A stretch of 64,000 nt of DNA. Origin: Leclercia sp. S52 (lineage in GTDB: Bacteria > Pseudomonadota > Gammaproteobacteria > Enterobacterales > Enterobacteriaceae). The stretch covers positions 1,302,001 to 1,366,000 of the forward strand of contig NZ_CP152474.1 in the NCBI RefSeq assembly GCF_039727615.1, read 5' to 3'. A program made the position numbers and the translations under genes. The notes beneath the pieces are model-generated. The model was given only the letters and a program-made list of their open reading frames with translations. It made no database searches and was not told where the DNA came from. This document shows positions 10,612 through 17,902 of this stretch, in pieces; the first letter of the stretch is position 1, and every line of letters starts with the position of its first letter.

Positions 10612-10646
10612 TGTAGGCCGGGTAAGGCGAAGCCGCCACCCGGCAT
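10612..10646. repeat. Single REP element after ubiF
   Basis: One REP palindrome (GTAGGCCGGGTAAGGCGAAGCCGCCACCCGGC) immediately 3' of ubiF. It is the same sequence variant as the second half of the BIME at 3.6 kb. Confidence 0.8.
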
Positions 10647-10669
10647 AACTTTCAGAAACGCAGAAAAGC

Positions 10670-10697
10670 AAAAAGCTCGCCGAAGCGAGCTTTTTTA
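10670..10697 (-). terminator. Terminator of the tRNA operon
   Basis: The stem AAGCTCGC/GCGAGCTT, followed on the minus strand by a T run, lies a few bases beyond the CCA end of glnX. It is a typical intrinsic terminator for the seven-tRNA transcript. Confidence 0.75.
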
Positions 10698-10700
10698 GTG

Positions 10701-10775
10701 TGGCTGGGGTGCAGGGATTCGAACCCCGGAATGCTGGTATCAGAAACCAGAGCCTTACCGCTTGGCGACACCCCA
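10701..10775 (-). tRNA. glnX: tRNA-Gln (CUG), glnX position
   Basis: 75-nt cloverleaf with encoded CCA. The anticodon loop TTCTGAT gives CUG. It differs from the next copy at the last acceptor pair (G-C instead of A-U) and in the T-stem (CGGGG/CCCTG with one G-U), so the copies are no longer identical but the stem changes preserve pairing. Last tRNA of the operon. Confidence 0.95.
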
Positions 10776-10814
10776 ATTGCGTTAAATAAAGAATATCTAA
10801 CGACTTTTTTAAAT

Positions 10815-10889
10815 TGGCTGGGGTACGAGGATTCGAACCTCGGAATGCTGGTATCAGAAACCAGAGCCTTACCGCTTGGCGATACCCCA
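10815..10889 (-). tRNA. glnV: tRNA-Gln (CUG), glnV position
   Basis: 75-nt tRNA with encoded CCA and anticodon CUG. The T-stem CGAGG/CCTCG is perfectly paired. Sixth in the transcript. Confidence 0.96.
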
Positions 10890-10933
10890 ACAATTTTTTC
10901 TAGTTTACCGACAGAATCGATAAATTACTAATT

Positions 10934-11010
10934 TGGTGGCTACGACGGGATTCGAACCTGTGACCCCATCATTATGAGTGATGTGCTCTAACCAACTGAG
11001 CTACGTAGCC
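10934..11010 (-). tRNA. metU: tRNA-Met (CAU, elongator), metU position
   Basis: 77-nt tRNA beginning GGCTACGTAGCTCAG, anticodon CAU, encoded CCA. The 5' G-C acceptor pair marks an elongator tRNA. It is identical to the first tRNA of the cluster. Confidence 0.95.
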
Positions 11011-11026
11011 AGACTGCTTTCTTCGA

Positions 11027-11101
11027 TGGCTGGGGTACCTGGATTCGAACCAGGGAATGCCGGTATCAAAAACCGGTGCCTTACCGCTTGGCGATACCCC
11101 A
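11027..11101 (-). tRNA. glnW: tRNA-Gln (UUG), glnW position
   Basis: 75-nt tRNA with encoded CCA; anticodon UUG in the loop TTTTGAT. Identical over its full length to the neighbouring copy at 11135-11209. Confidence 0.96.
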
Positions 11102-11134
11102 ATAACCGCGGAGAACCGCAAAATCGAAGAAATA

Positions 11135-11209
11135 TGGCTGGGGTACCTGGATTCGAACCAGGGAATGCCGGTATCAAAAACCGGTGCCTTACCGCTTGGC
11201 GATACCCCA
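11135..11209 (-). tRNA. glnU: tRNA-Gln (UUG), glnU position
   Basis: 75-nt tRNA, anticodon UUG, identical to the glnW copy. The spacer between the two is unrelated sequence of 33 bases. Confidence 0.96.
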
Positions 11210-11232
11210 TCCGTGCAACGCTTTTATGGGAA

Positions 11233-11317
11233 TGGTGCGGGAGGCGAGACTTGAACTCGCACACCTTGCGGCGCCAGAACCTAAATCTGGTGCGTCTACC
11301 AATTTCGCCACTCCCGC
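11233..11317 (-). tRNA. leuW: tRNA-Leu (UAG), leuW
   Basis: 85-nt class II tRNA with a long variable arm; starts GCGGGAGTGGCG, anticodon UAG, encoded CCA. Second in the transcript. Confidence 0.96.
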
Positions 11318-11325
11318 AAAAAAGA

Positions 11326-11402
11326 TGGTGGCTACGACGGGATTCGAACCTGTGACCCCATCATTATGAGTGATGTGCTCTAACCAACTGAGCTACGTAG
11401 CC
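11326..11402 (-). tRNA. metT: tRNA-Met (CAU, elongator), metT position
   Basis: 77-nt tRNA identical to the metU copy. First gene of the seven-tRNA transcript metT-leuW-glnU-glnW-metU-glnV-glnX. Confidence 0.95.
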
Positions 11403-11441
11403 ATCTTTTTTTCGCGTTACCTTATCGGCGTTGCGGGGCGC

Positions 11442-11470
11442 ATTATGCGTATAGACCCTTGCAGCGTCAA
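11442..11470 (-). promoter_or_regulatory. Sigma70 promoter of the tRNA operon, with GC-rich discriminator
   Basis: On the minus strand TTGACG (-35), a 17-base spacer and CATAAT (-10) are followed by GCGCCCCGC. A GC-rich discriminator after the -10 box is the hallmark of stringently controlled stable-RNA promoters, so ppGpp/DksA repression on starvation is expected. Confidence 0.75.
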
Positions 11471-11586
11471 CACCTTTTTCAACGAAAATGTCTGGAATGT
11501 GACTGTTTGGTTAGGTTGCGAACAGCGTGGCCGAATATTCGGCAATTATTGGTTATTAATCGTTTTTGTCCAGCGAAACGCGAGGC

Positions 11587-11611
11587 AAAAAAAGAGGCCC
11601 CGAAGGGCCTC
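11587..11611 (-). terminator. Intrinsic terminator of asnB
   Basis: Stem GAGGCCC/GGGCCTC with loop TTCG on the minus strand, followed by seven Ts, just beyond the asnB stop. Confidence 0.85.
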
Positions 11612-11628
11612 ATGGCAACGCTTTTAGC

Positions 11629-13293
11629 TTACTTATACGCAGACTGGTGTACGCCTACGGCGCGACCTGACGGATCGTTCATGGTTTTGAACGCTTCATC
11701 CCACTCAATGGCTTTCGCAGAGGAGCAGGCGACGGAAGGGCCACCCGGAACACACTCTGCTGCGCTTGGCAGCGGGAACAGTTCTTCAAAGATCTCACGG
11801 TAGAGATAGGCTTCTTTTGAACCCGGCGTGTTGTACGGGAAGCGGAAGCTTGCGGTTTCCAGTTGTTGATCGGAAATCTGCTTCGCGGCCACCTCTTTCA
11901 GGGTATCGATCCAGCTGTAGCCTACGCCGTCAGAGAACTGCTCTTTCTGACGCCAGGCCACGCTTGCAGGCAGGTAAGATTCAAAACATTCGCGCAGGAT
12001 ATGCTTTTCCATCTTGCCGTTGCCGCACATCTTGTCCTGCGGGTTGATACGCATGGCCACGTCGAGGAATTTCTTATCCAGGAACGGCACGCGCGCTTCC
12101 ACGCCCCAGGCAGACATCGCTTTGTTGGCACGGGCGCAGTCAAACATGTGCAGCGCCTGAAGTTTACGTACCGTCTCTTCGTGCAGCTCTTTGGCGTCTG
12201 GCGCCTTATGGAAGTACAGGTAACCGCCAAACACTTCGTCAGAACCTTCGCCGGAGAGCACCATCTTGATGCCCATGGCTTTAATTTTACGCGACATCAG
12301 GTACATCGGCGTGGAGGCGCGGATGGTAGTCACGTCATAGGTTTCAATGTGATAGATAACGTCGCGGATCGCATCCAGGCCTTCCTGCACCGTAAAGTGA
12401 ATTTCATGGTGCACGGTGCCGAGGTGGTTCGCCACTTCCTGCGCGGCTTTCAGATCCGGAGAACCTTCCAGACCCACGGCGAAGGAGTGCAGCTGCGGCC
12501 ACCAGGCTTCGGAGCGCTCCTGATCTTCCACGCGACGCGCCGCGTATTTTTTGGTGATTGCCGAGATCACGGACGAGTCCAGACCGCCGGAGAGCAGCAC
12601 GCCATAAGGCACGTCTGACATCAGGTGGCTTTTTACCGCTTCTTCCAGAGCTTGCGTCAGCTCCACTTTGTCGGTGACGTTGTCTTTAACAGCGTCGTAA
12701 TCGAACCAGTCGCGCTGATAGTAAGAGCGGATCTCACCATCTTTGCTCCACAGGAAGCTGCCTGCCGGGAACTCTTTAATGGTGCGGCACACCGGCACCA
12801 GGGCTTTCATCTCTGATGCCACATAGAAGTTGCCGAATTCGTCGTGACCCATGTACAGCGGGATGATCCCGATGTGGTCGCGGCCAATCAGATACGCATC
12901 TTTTTCGCTGTCGTACAGGGCGAAGGCGAACATCCCCTGCAGCTCATCGAGGAATTCCGGGCCTTTTTCCTGGTACAGCGCCAGGATCACTTCACAGTCT
13001 GAACCGGTCTGGAAGGCATAGCGATCGCCGTACTCTGCGCGCAGCGCCTGATGGTTGTAGATCTCACCGTTGACCGCCAGGGCATGGGTTTTTTTCTCGT
13101 TATATAACGGCTGGGCACCGGCGTTAACGTCAACAATCGACAAACGTTCATGAGCCAGAATTGCTTTATCGCTGGCGTATACACCGGACCAGTCCGGGCC
13201 GCGATGGCGCATCAGACGGGATAACTCCAGTGCTTTTTTACGCAGTTCGCCTGCGTCAGTTTTAATATCCAGTACGCCGAAAATTGAACACAT
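11629..13293 (-). CDS. asnB: Asparagine synthetase B (glutamine-hydrolysing)
   Basis: 554-aa class II amidotransferase making asparagine from aspartate, glutamine and ATP in the cytosol. Cys2, exposed after Met removal (MCSIFGVLD), is the glutaminase nucleophile. The N-terminal domain holds RHRGPDWSG; the C-terminal synthetase domain holds the PP-loop LLSGGLDSSVISAI. The ATG at 13293 is chosen because Cys must follow Met; the upstream open frame (38 codons) has no homology. Single-gene unit with its own terminator. Confidence 0.97.
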   Translation of the reverse strand: MCSIFGVLDIKTDAGELRKKALELSRLMRHRGPDWSGVYASDKAILAHERLSIVDVNAGAQPLYNEKKTHALAVNGEIYNHQALRAEYGDRYAFQTGSDCEVILALYQEKGPEFLDELQGMFAFALYDSEKDAYLIGRDHIGIIPLYMGHDEFGNFYVASEMKALVPVCRTIKEFPAGSFLWSKDGEIRSYYQRDWFDYDAVKDNVTDKVELTQALEEAVKSHLMSDVPYGVLLSGGLDSSVISAITKKYAARRVEDQERSEAWWPQLHSFAVGLEGSPDLKAAQEVANHLGTVHHEIHFTVQEGLDAIRDVIYHIETYDVTTIRASTPMYLMSRKIKAMGIKMVLSGEGSDEVFGGYLYFHKAPDAKELHEETVRKLQALHMFDCARANKAMSAWGVEARVPFLDKKFLDVAMRINPQDKMCGNGKMEKHILRECFESYLPASVAWRQKEQFSDGVGYSWIDTLKEVAAKQISDQQLETASFRFPYNTPGSKEAYLYREIFEELFPLPSAAECVPGGPSVACSSAKAIEWDEAFKTMNDPSGRAVGVHQSAYK

Positions 13294-13512
13294 AACCTTC
13301 TCCATTAACCCTGTTGCAGTGTGATGTTGCTTGCTTATGAAAATGCCGCAAAAGGGGAGAAGCGGCAAGCGTTTTGCCGGGTAAAAGAGAAAAAGTTCAA
13401 CGGTCATTGCCGAATGTTGAAAAAAGCGTACGGCTTGAGCGACTTTATTGAGGATTATTCAATGAATGGCTGTTTTGGTTAGATGCGGCTCTGTTTTTAC
13501 CGCGACAAAATG

Positions 13513-13538
13513 AAAAAACCACGCCCGGGGGCGTGGTT
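13513..13538 (-). terminator. Intrinsic terminator of nagBACD
   Basis: Stem CCACGCCC/GGGCGTGG followed by a T run on the minus strand, directly after nagD. Confidence 0.85.
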
Positions 13539-13543
13539 TCAGG

Positions 13544-14296
13544 TTACAGAACGTCAATTTCCGCGACCGAGGGATAAATCCAGCTCGGCCGGAACGGCAT
13601 CGAATCAATATCATCGAGGGTCGATACCCCTGACAGCACGAGAATGGTCTCCAGCCCGGCCTGGAAGCCCGCCAGAATATCGGTGCGCAGGTTGTCGCCC
13701 ACGATCACCGTATCTTCCGAGTGGGCCTGCATCTTGTTAAGGGCCGCGCGAATAATCCACGGACTGGGCTTACCCACATAAAACGGCATGCGGCCGGTCA
13801 TTTTCTCGATACCGGCACAGAGCGCGCCACAGGCCGGATAAAAGCCGCGGCCGTGGGTATCGGGGTTAGTCGCGATAAAGCGGGCACCGCTGGCGACAAA
13901 GAACGCTGCCTTATGCATCATCTCCCAGTTGTAGGAGCGCGTTTCACCGACGATCACGAAATCGGGATTCACATCGGTGATGGTGAAGCCGGCTTTGTAT
14001 AATTCATGGATCAGCGCACCTTCGCCCACCACATAGGCTTTTTTGCCTTCCTGACGCTTCAGAAAATCCGCGGTCGCCATCGCCGACGTGTAAAACACGC
14101 TGTCGGGCACATCGACACCGGCGGTGGCAAAGCGATTCGCCAGATCCTGCCCGGTCTGCGACGGGAAGTTGGTGAGCAGCACCAGCGGCATACCTTTTTC
14201 CATGATGCGGTTAAGAAATTCGGCTGCGCCCGGCACGGCAACGTTGTCGTGCATCAGCACGCCGTCGATATCACAAATAACATTCTTAATGGTCAT
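13544..14296 (-). CDS. nagD: NagD, ribonucleotide monophosphatase (HAD-IIA)
   Basis: 250-aa HAD-superfamily phosphatase. The DxD motif is in CDIDGVLMHDN near the N-terminus, and the late motif with conserved Asp residues is in IVGDNLRTDILAGFQAG. The family dephosphorylates nucleoside monophosphates, preferring UMP; its role in GlcNAc use is unclear. The start at 14296 (MTIKNVICDI) matches the E. coli length; the frame is open 11 codons further. Distal gene of nagBACD. Confidence 0.95.
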   Translation of the reverse strand: MTIKNVICDIDGVLMHDNVAVPGAAEFLNRIMEKGMPLVLLTNFPSQTGQDLANRFATAGVDVPDSVFYTSAMATADFLKRQEGKKAYVVGEGALIHELYKAGFTITDVNPDFVIVGETRSYNWEMMHKAAFFVASGARFIATNPDTHGRGFYPACGALCAGIEKMTGRMPFYVGKPSPWIIRAALNKMQAHSEDTVIVGDNLRTDILAGFQAGLETILVLSGVSTLDDIDSMPFRPSWIYPSVAEIDVL

Positions 14297-14341
14297 GGAC
14301 TTCCCGACATCAAAAAAAGAAGGCGACACTATAAAACGCTG

Positions 14342-15562
14342 TCAGCTTTCCAGCAAACGCTGCAACAGGATACCGTTAAGCATGGCGCGTTTTACCAGCG
14401 CGAAGGCGCCAATCGCCGAACGGTCGTTCAGGGCCGAGCGAACCACCGGCAGATTCTGACGAAACGCCTTTAGCGCCTGGGTATTGATGCACCCTTCGAT
14501 GGCGGGCAGCAGCACTTTTTCGGCCTCGGTAATTTCGCCAGCGATCACCACTTTTTGCGGGTTAAACAGGTTGATGGCGATGGCGATGGTTTTGCCCAGA
14601 TGCCGGCCAACCTGCTCGATCACTTCGCTGGCCAGCGCGTCGCCCTTGTTGGCGGCCTTACAGATGGCGTTGATTTTACAGTCGTCCAGCGTGACGCGAC
14701 TCTGGTAACCCTGCTCCAGCAGATGACGCACGCGCTGCTCGATGGCGGCGTTGGCGGCCACCGTCTCCAGACAGCCAAAGTTGCCGCAGTGGCAGCGCTC
14801 GCCCAGCGGATCGACCTGAATGTGGCCAATCTCGCCGACGTTACCGTTCCGACCAATAAAAATGCGCCCGTTGGAGATGATCCCGGCCCCCGTCCCCCGG
14901 TGAACGCGCACCAGAATAGAGTCTTCACAGTCCTGGCTCGCACCAAAGTAGTGCTCAGCCAGCGCCAGGCTGCGGATATCGTGACCCACAAAGCAGGTGA
15001 CGGCGAAGCGTTTTTCCAGGGCGTCGATCAGCCCCCAGTTTTCGACCTGAATATGCGGCATATAGCGGATCACGCCGCTTTCGGGGTCGACAAGCCCGGG
15101 CAGGATCACCGAAATGGCGATCAGCTCGCGGATTTTGCGCTGGCAGGATTCGATAAACAGCTCAATGGCGTTGAGCAGGGCGTGCTCAAGAGTCTCCTGC
15201 GTGCGTTCCGGCAGGGAGTAGTGCTCTTCAGCAACCGCTTTGCTGCTCAGATCGTACAGCGTCAGGGTGGCGTCATGGCGGCCAAGGCGCACGCCGATGG
15301 CGTGAAAATTGCGGGTTTCGGTGACAATCGAGATGGCGCGACGGCCTCCGGTGGAGGCCTGCTGGTCCACTTCTTTGATCAGCCCGCGCTCAATGAGCTG
15401 GCGGGTAATTTTCGTCACGCTGGCGGGGGCAAGCTGGCTCTGCTCTGCAATCTGGATCCGCGAGATGGGGCCATGCTGGTCGATCAGTCGATATACCGCA
15501 GCACTGTTCAGCTGCTTTACCAGATCAACGTTACCAATTTGAGCTTGTCCGCCAGGTGTCAT
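14342..15562 (-). CDS. nagC: NagC, GlcNAc-6-P-responsive repressor (ROK family)
   Basis: 406-aa regulator with an N-terminal winged helix (about residues 15-75, PISRIQIAEQSQLAPASVTKITRQ region) and a ROK sugar-kinase-like domain containing the zinc motif CHCGNFGCLE. It represses nagE and nagBACD and controls chitobiose, chiP and glmUS genes; GlcNAc-6-P, consumed by NagA next door, is the inducer. Candidate operators for it are listed in this window at nagB, nagE and twice before chiP. Eight-base spacing from nagA. Confidence 0.97.
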   Translation of the reverse strand: MTPGGQAQIGNVDLVKQLNSAAVYRLIDQHGPISRIQIAEQSQLAPASVTKITRQLIERGLIKEVDQQASTGGRRAISIVTETRNFHAIGVRLGRHDATLTLYDLSSKAVAEEHYSLPERTQETLEHALLNAIELFIESCQRKIRELIAISVILPGLVDPESGVIRYMPHIQVENWGLIDALEKRFAVTCFVGHDIRSLALAEHYFGASQDCEDSILVRVHRGTGAGIISNGRIFIGRNGNVGEIGHIQVDPLGERCHCGNFGCLETVAANAAIEQRVRHLLEQGYQSRVTLDDCKINAICKAANKGDALASEVIEQVGRHLGKTIAIAINLFNPQKVVIAGEITEAEKVLLPAIEGCINTQALKAFRQNLPVVRSALNDRSAIGAFALVKRAMLNGILLQRLLES

Positions 15563-15570
15563 ACGTTTAC

Positions 15571-16719
15571 TTACTCTGTGACGACCTCGTTACCATTAAC
15601 GATGGTCTTGATGATTTTATAATCGTGTGTGAATGCGGTGAGGTTAGCCACCATGCCCGGGGCAATGCTGCCCAGCTGCTTGTCCACGCCAATCGCGCGG
15701 GCCGGGTAGAGAGTTGCCATACGCAACACTTCATCCAGGGCAATGCTGCAATGTTCAACCAGATTGCGCACGCCTTCGATCATGGTTAGCGCTGAACCGC
15801 TTAAGGTTCCGTTCTCATCCACACACAGTCCATTCCGGTAGTATATTGTTTTACCAGCAAAAATGAACTGTTCAATATTTGCCCCTGCTGGCGCCGTGGC
15901 GTCTGTGACCAGACACAGCTTGTCGCCTTTCAGGCGTTTGGCGTTACGCACGTTGGCATAATCGACGTGTAACCCGTCGGCAATGATGCCGCAGTAGACG
16001 TCCGGCTCATCGAAAATTGCCCCGGCCAGACCCGGCTCGCGCCCGGTGATGTACGGCATGGCGTTATAAAGATGGGTGGCGAAGGTGATACCGGCGCGGA
16101 AGCCCACTTTGGCCTCTTTCAGCGTGGCGTTAGAGTGCCCGGCAGAGACCACAATTCCCGCGCCCGCCAGCTTGCGAATCACTTCCGGGTCAACCATCTC
16201 TGGTGCCAGAGTCACTTTGGTGATCACATCCGCGTTGGCACACATAAAATCGACCAGCTCGTCATCAGGTTTACGCACAAAGCTCGGGTTATGGGTGCCT
16301 TTCTTGACGATATTCAGCCACGGCCCTTCAAGGTGCAGACCCAGCGCCTGGTGCGGGTATTTCGCCAGGTATTCACGCATTACGCGAATGCCCTGTTTCA
16401 TCAGATCGTCGCTGGTGGTGATCAGCGTCGGGAGGTAGCTGGTGCAGCCCGATTTTTCGTTGGCGCGCTGCATAATCTCCAGCGTCTCAACCGTGACGGC
16501 TTCCGCTGTATCATTGAACTGCACGCCGCCACAGCCGTTAAGCTGTACGTCGATAAAACCGGGGGAGAGGATTGCCCCATTGAGCGAGCGTTGTTCTATT
16601 TCCGCCGGCAGTTCGGCCAGTGGGCAGACACGTTCAATCAGGCCATTTGCGATCACAATCGCATGGTCATCCAGAATTTCATGGCCGGTATAAATCCGAC
16701 CGTGGGTTAAAGCGTACAT
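15571..16719 (-). CDS. nagA: N-acetylglucosamine-6-phosphate deacetylase NagA
   Basis: 382-aa amidohydrolase-fold enzyme converting GlcNAc-6-P to GlcN-6-P and acetate. Metal and active-site motifs seen: HLEGPW (metal Glu), SAGHSNA and THLYNAM (His ligands) and [11 protein letters not shown] (catalytic Asp). Same length as E. coli NagA. It removes the NagC inducer and supplies the NagB substrate. Confidence 0.97.
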   Translation of the reverse strand: MYALTHGRIYTGHEILDDHAIVIANGLIERVCPLAELPAEIEQRSLNGAILSPGFIDVQLNGCGGVQFNDTAEAVTVETLEIMQRANEKSGCTSYLPTLITTSDDLMKQGIRVMREYLAKYPHQALGLHLEGPWLNIVKKGTHNPSFVRKPDDELVDFMCANADVITKVTLAPEMVDPEVIRKLAGAGIVVSAGHSNATLKEAKVGFRAGITFATHLYNAMPYITGREPGLAGAIFDEPDVYCGIIADGLHVDYANVRNAKRLKGDKLCLVTDATAPAGANIEQFIFAGKTIYYRNGLCVDENGTLSGSALTMIEGVRNLVEHCSIALDEVLRMATLYPARAIGVDKQLGSIAPGMVANLTAFTHDYKIIKTIVNGNEVVTE

Positions 16720-16746
16720 AACGACCCCCGGTATAAAAATAGCATC

Positions 16747-16768
16747 CCGCCTCTGCGAACAGAGGCGG
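16747..16768 (-). other. nagB-nagA intercistronic hairpin
   Basis: A 9-bp GC-rich stem (CCGCCTCTG/CAGAGGCGG) with a CGAA-type tetraloop and no following T run sits between nagB and nagA. It probably stabilises the 3' end of nagB mRNA, or causes partial attenuation so that NagB exceeds the downstream products. Confidence 0.55.
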
Positions 16769-16775
16769 CGTTACA

Positions 16776-17576
16776 TTACAGACCTTTGATGTTTTCTGCT
16801 TCTAATTCGTTGAAATATTTCAGCGTCTTCACTTTCAGTTCCATCGTGGACGGCTCATCGCACACCACCACCGCTTTAGGATGCAGCTGCAGGCAGCTGA
16901 TGGTCCACATGTGGTTAACGTTGCCTTCAACCGCGGCCTGCAGCGCCTGCGCTTTCACGCTGCCCAGCACCAGAATCATCACTTCTTCCGCGTCCAGCAG
17001 GGTACCCACGCCAACGGTCAGGGCGTATTTTGGCACCTGGTTTACGTCGCCATCAAAGAAACGGGAGTTTGCCACACGGGTGTCATGGGTGAGGGTTTTG
17101 ATACGGGTACGGGACGCCAGAGAAGAAGCCGGTTCGTTAAACGCGATATGGCCATCGTTGCCTACACCACCCATGAACAGGTGAATTTTGCCGTAAGCGC
17201 GGATTTTTTCTTCATAATGACGGCATTCAGCGTCGATATCCGGTGCATTTCCATCCAGCAGGTTAATATTTCCCGGCTGAATATCAATGTGATCAAAGAA
17301 ATTACGGTGCATGAAGCTATGGTAGCTTTCCGGATGATCTTTTGGCAGACCTACGTACTCGTCCATGTTGAAGGTGACAACGTGTTCGAAACTTACCTGG
17401 CCCGCTTTATGCATCTCAACCAGTGCTTTATAGGCGGTAAGAGGTGTACCACCGGTTGGCAGACCCAGTACAAAAGGACGATCGGCAGTGGGTTTGAACG
17501 CATTGATACGGTTTACGATATGGCGGGCAGCCCATTTACCGACTTGTTCTGCAGTTGCCAGGGGGATCAGTCTCAT
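16776..17576 (-). CDS. nagB: Glucosamine-6-phosphate deaminase NagB
   Basis: 266-aa hexameric isomerase/deaminase turning GlcN-6-P into fructose-6-P and ammonia; the E. coli enzyme is allosterically activated by GlcNAc-6-P. Conserved stretches [29 protein letters not shown] and the GLPTGGTPL phosphate loop are present. Length is exactly that of E. coli. First gene of nagBACD, divergent from nagE across a 326-bp regulatory region. Confidence 0.98.
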   Translation of the reverse strand: MRLIPLATAEQVGKWAARHIVNRINAFKPTADRPFVLGLPTGGTPLTAYKALVEMHKAGQVSFEHVVTFNMDEYVGLPKDHPESYHSFMHRNFFDHIDIQPGNINLLDGNAPDIDAECRHYEEKIRAYGKIHLFMGGVGNDGHIAFNEPASSLASRTRIKTLTHDTRVANSRFFDGDVNQVPKYALTVGVGTLLDAEEVMILVLGSVKAQALQAAVEGNVNHMWTISCLQLHPKAVVVCDEPSTMELKVKTLKYFNELEAENIKGL

Positions 17577-17670
17577 TATTCACCTCTGAAGTTTTCATAA
17601 AAGTGGGCGGATTGCTTGTCCGGGTATGATTAAGACTAACCTGGTTCACACCGAGAGGGGGCAATCTGTC

Positions 17671-17695
17671 TTGATTTTTCGTATCATAAAATAAG
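17671..17695. promoter_or_regulatory. NagC operator, nagB side
   Basis: Minus strand CTTATTTTATGATACGAAAAATCAA: two A/T-rich arms around a TGnnnCG-type centre, the form of known NagC boxes. In E. coli NagC binds such sites at nagB and nagE together and loops the DNA between them. Confidence 0.65.
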
Positions 17696-17739
17696 TTTTG
17701 GCAGTTTGCCAGTGCAAGGGAGGGTGATAAACAATATTT

Positions 17740-17755
17740 GGTGACAAAACTCACA
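17740..17755. promoter_or_regulatory. CRP site between nagB and nagE
   Basis: GGTGA-CAAAAC-TCACA matches the TGTGA-N6-TCACA consensus at nine of ten half-site bases. It lies between the two NagC boxes, as in E. coli, where CRP-cAMP activates both divergent promoters. Confidence 0.75.
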
Positions 17756-17766
17756 AAAAATACGCG

Positions 17767-17791
17767 TTTAATTTGCGATACGAATTAATTT
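17767..17791. promoter_or_regulatory. NagC operator, nagE side
   Basis: TTTAATTTGCGATACGAATTAATTT is a near-palindrome with the same architecture as the nagB box, about 96 bp away (roughly nine helical turns), which suits NagC-mediated looping. Confidence 0.7.
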
Positions 17792-17902
17792 TCCACACAC
17801 TCAGAAAGCCAGTGAATCATCAACTGTATATATAAGTTAGTGACACAATAAAAACACAGCTGAGAATACACCGTTAACGGGGTCTCATAGGGGGGAAGCA
17901 AA

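Noticed and set aside
10701..11402. Regularly repeated similar blocks resembling a CRISPR array
   Set aside because: The repeats are 75-85-nt tRNA genes with anticodons and CCA ends; spacers are irregular and no cas genes are near.
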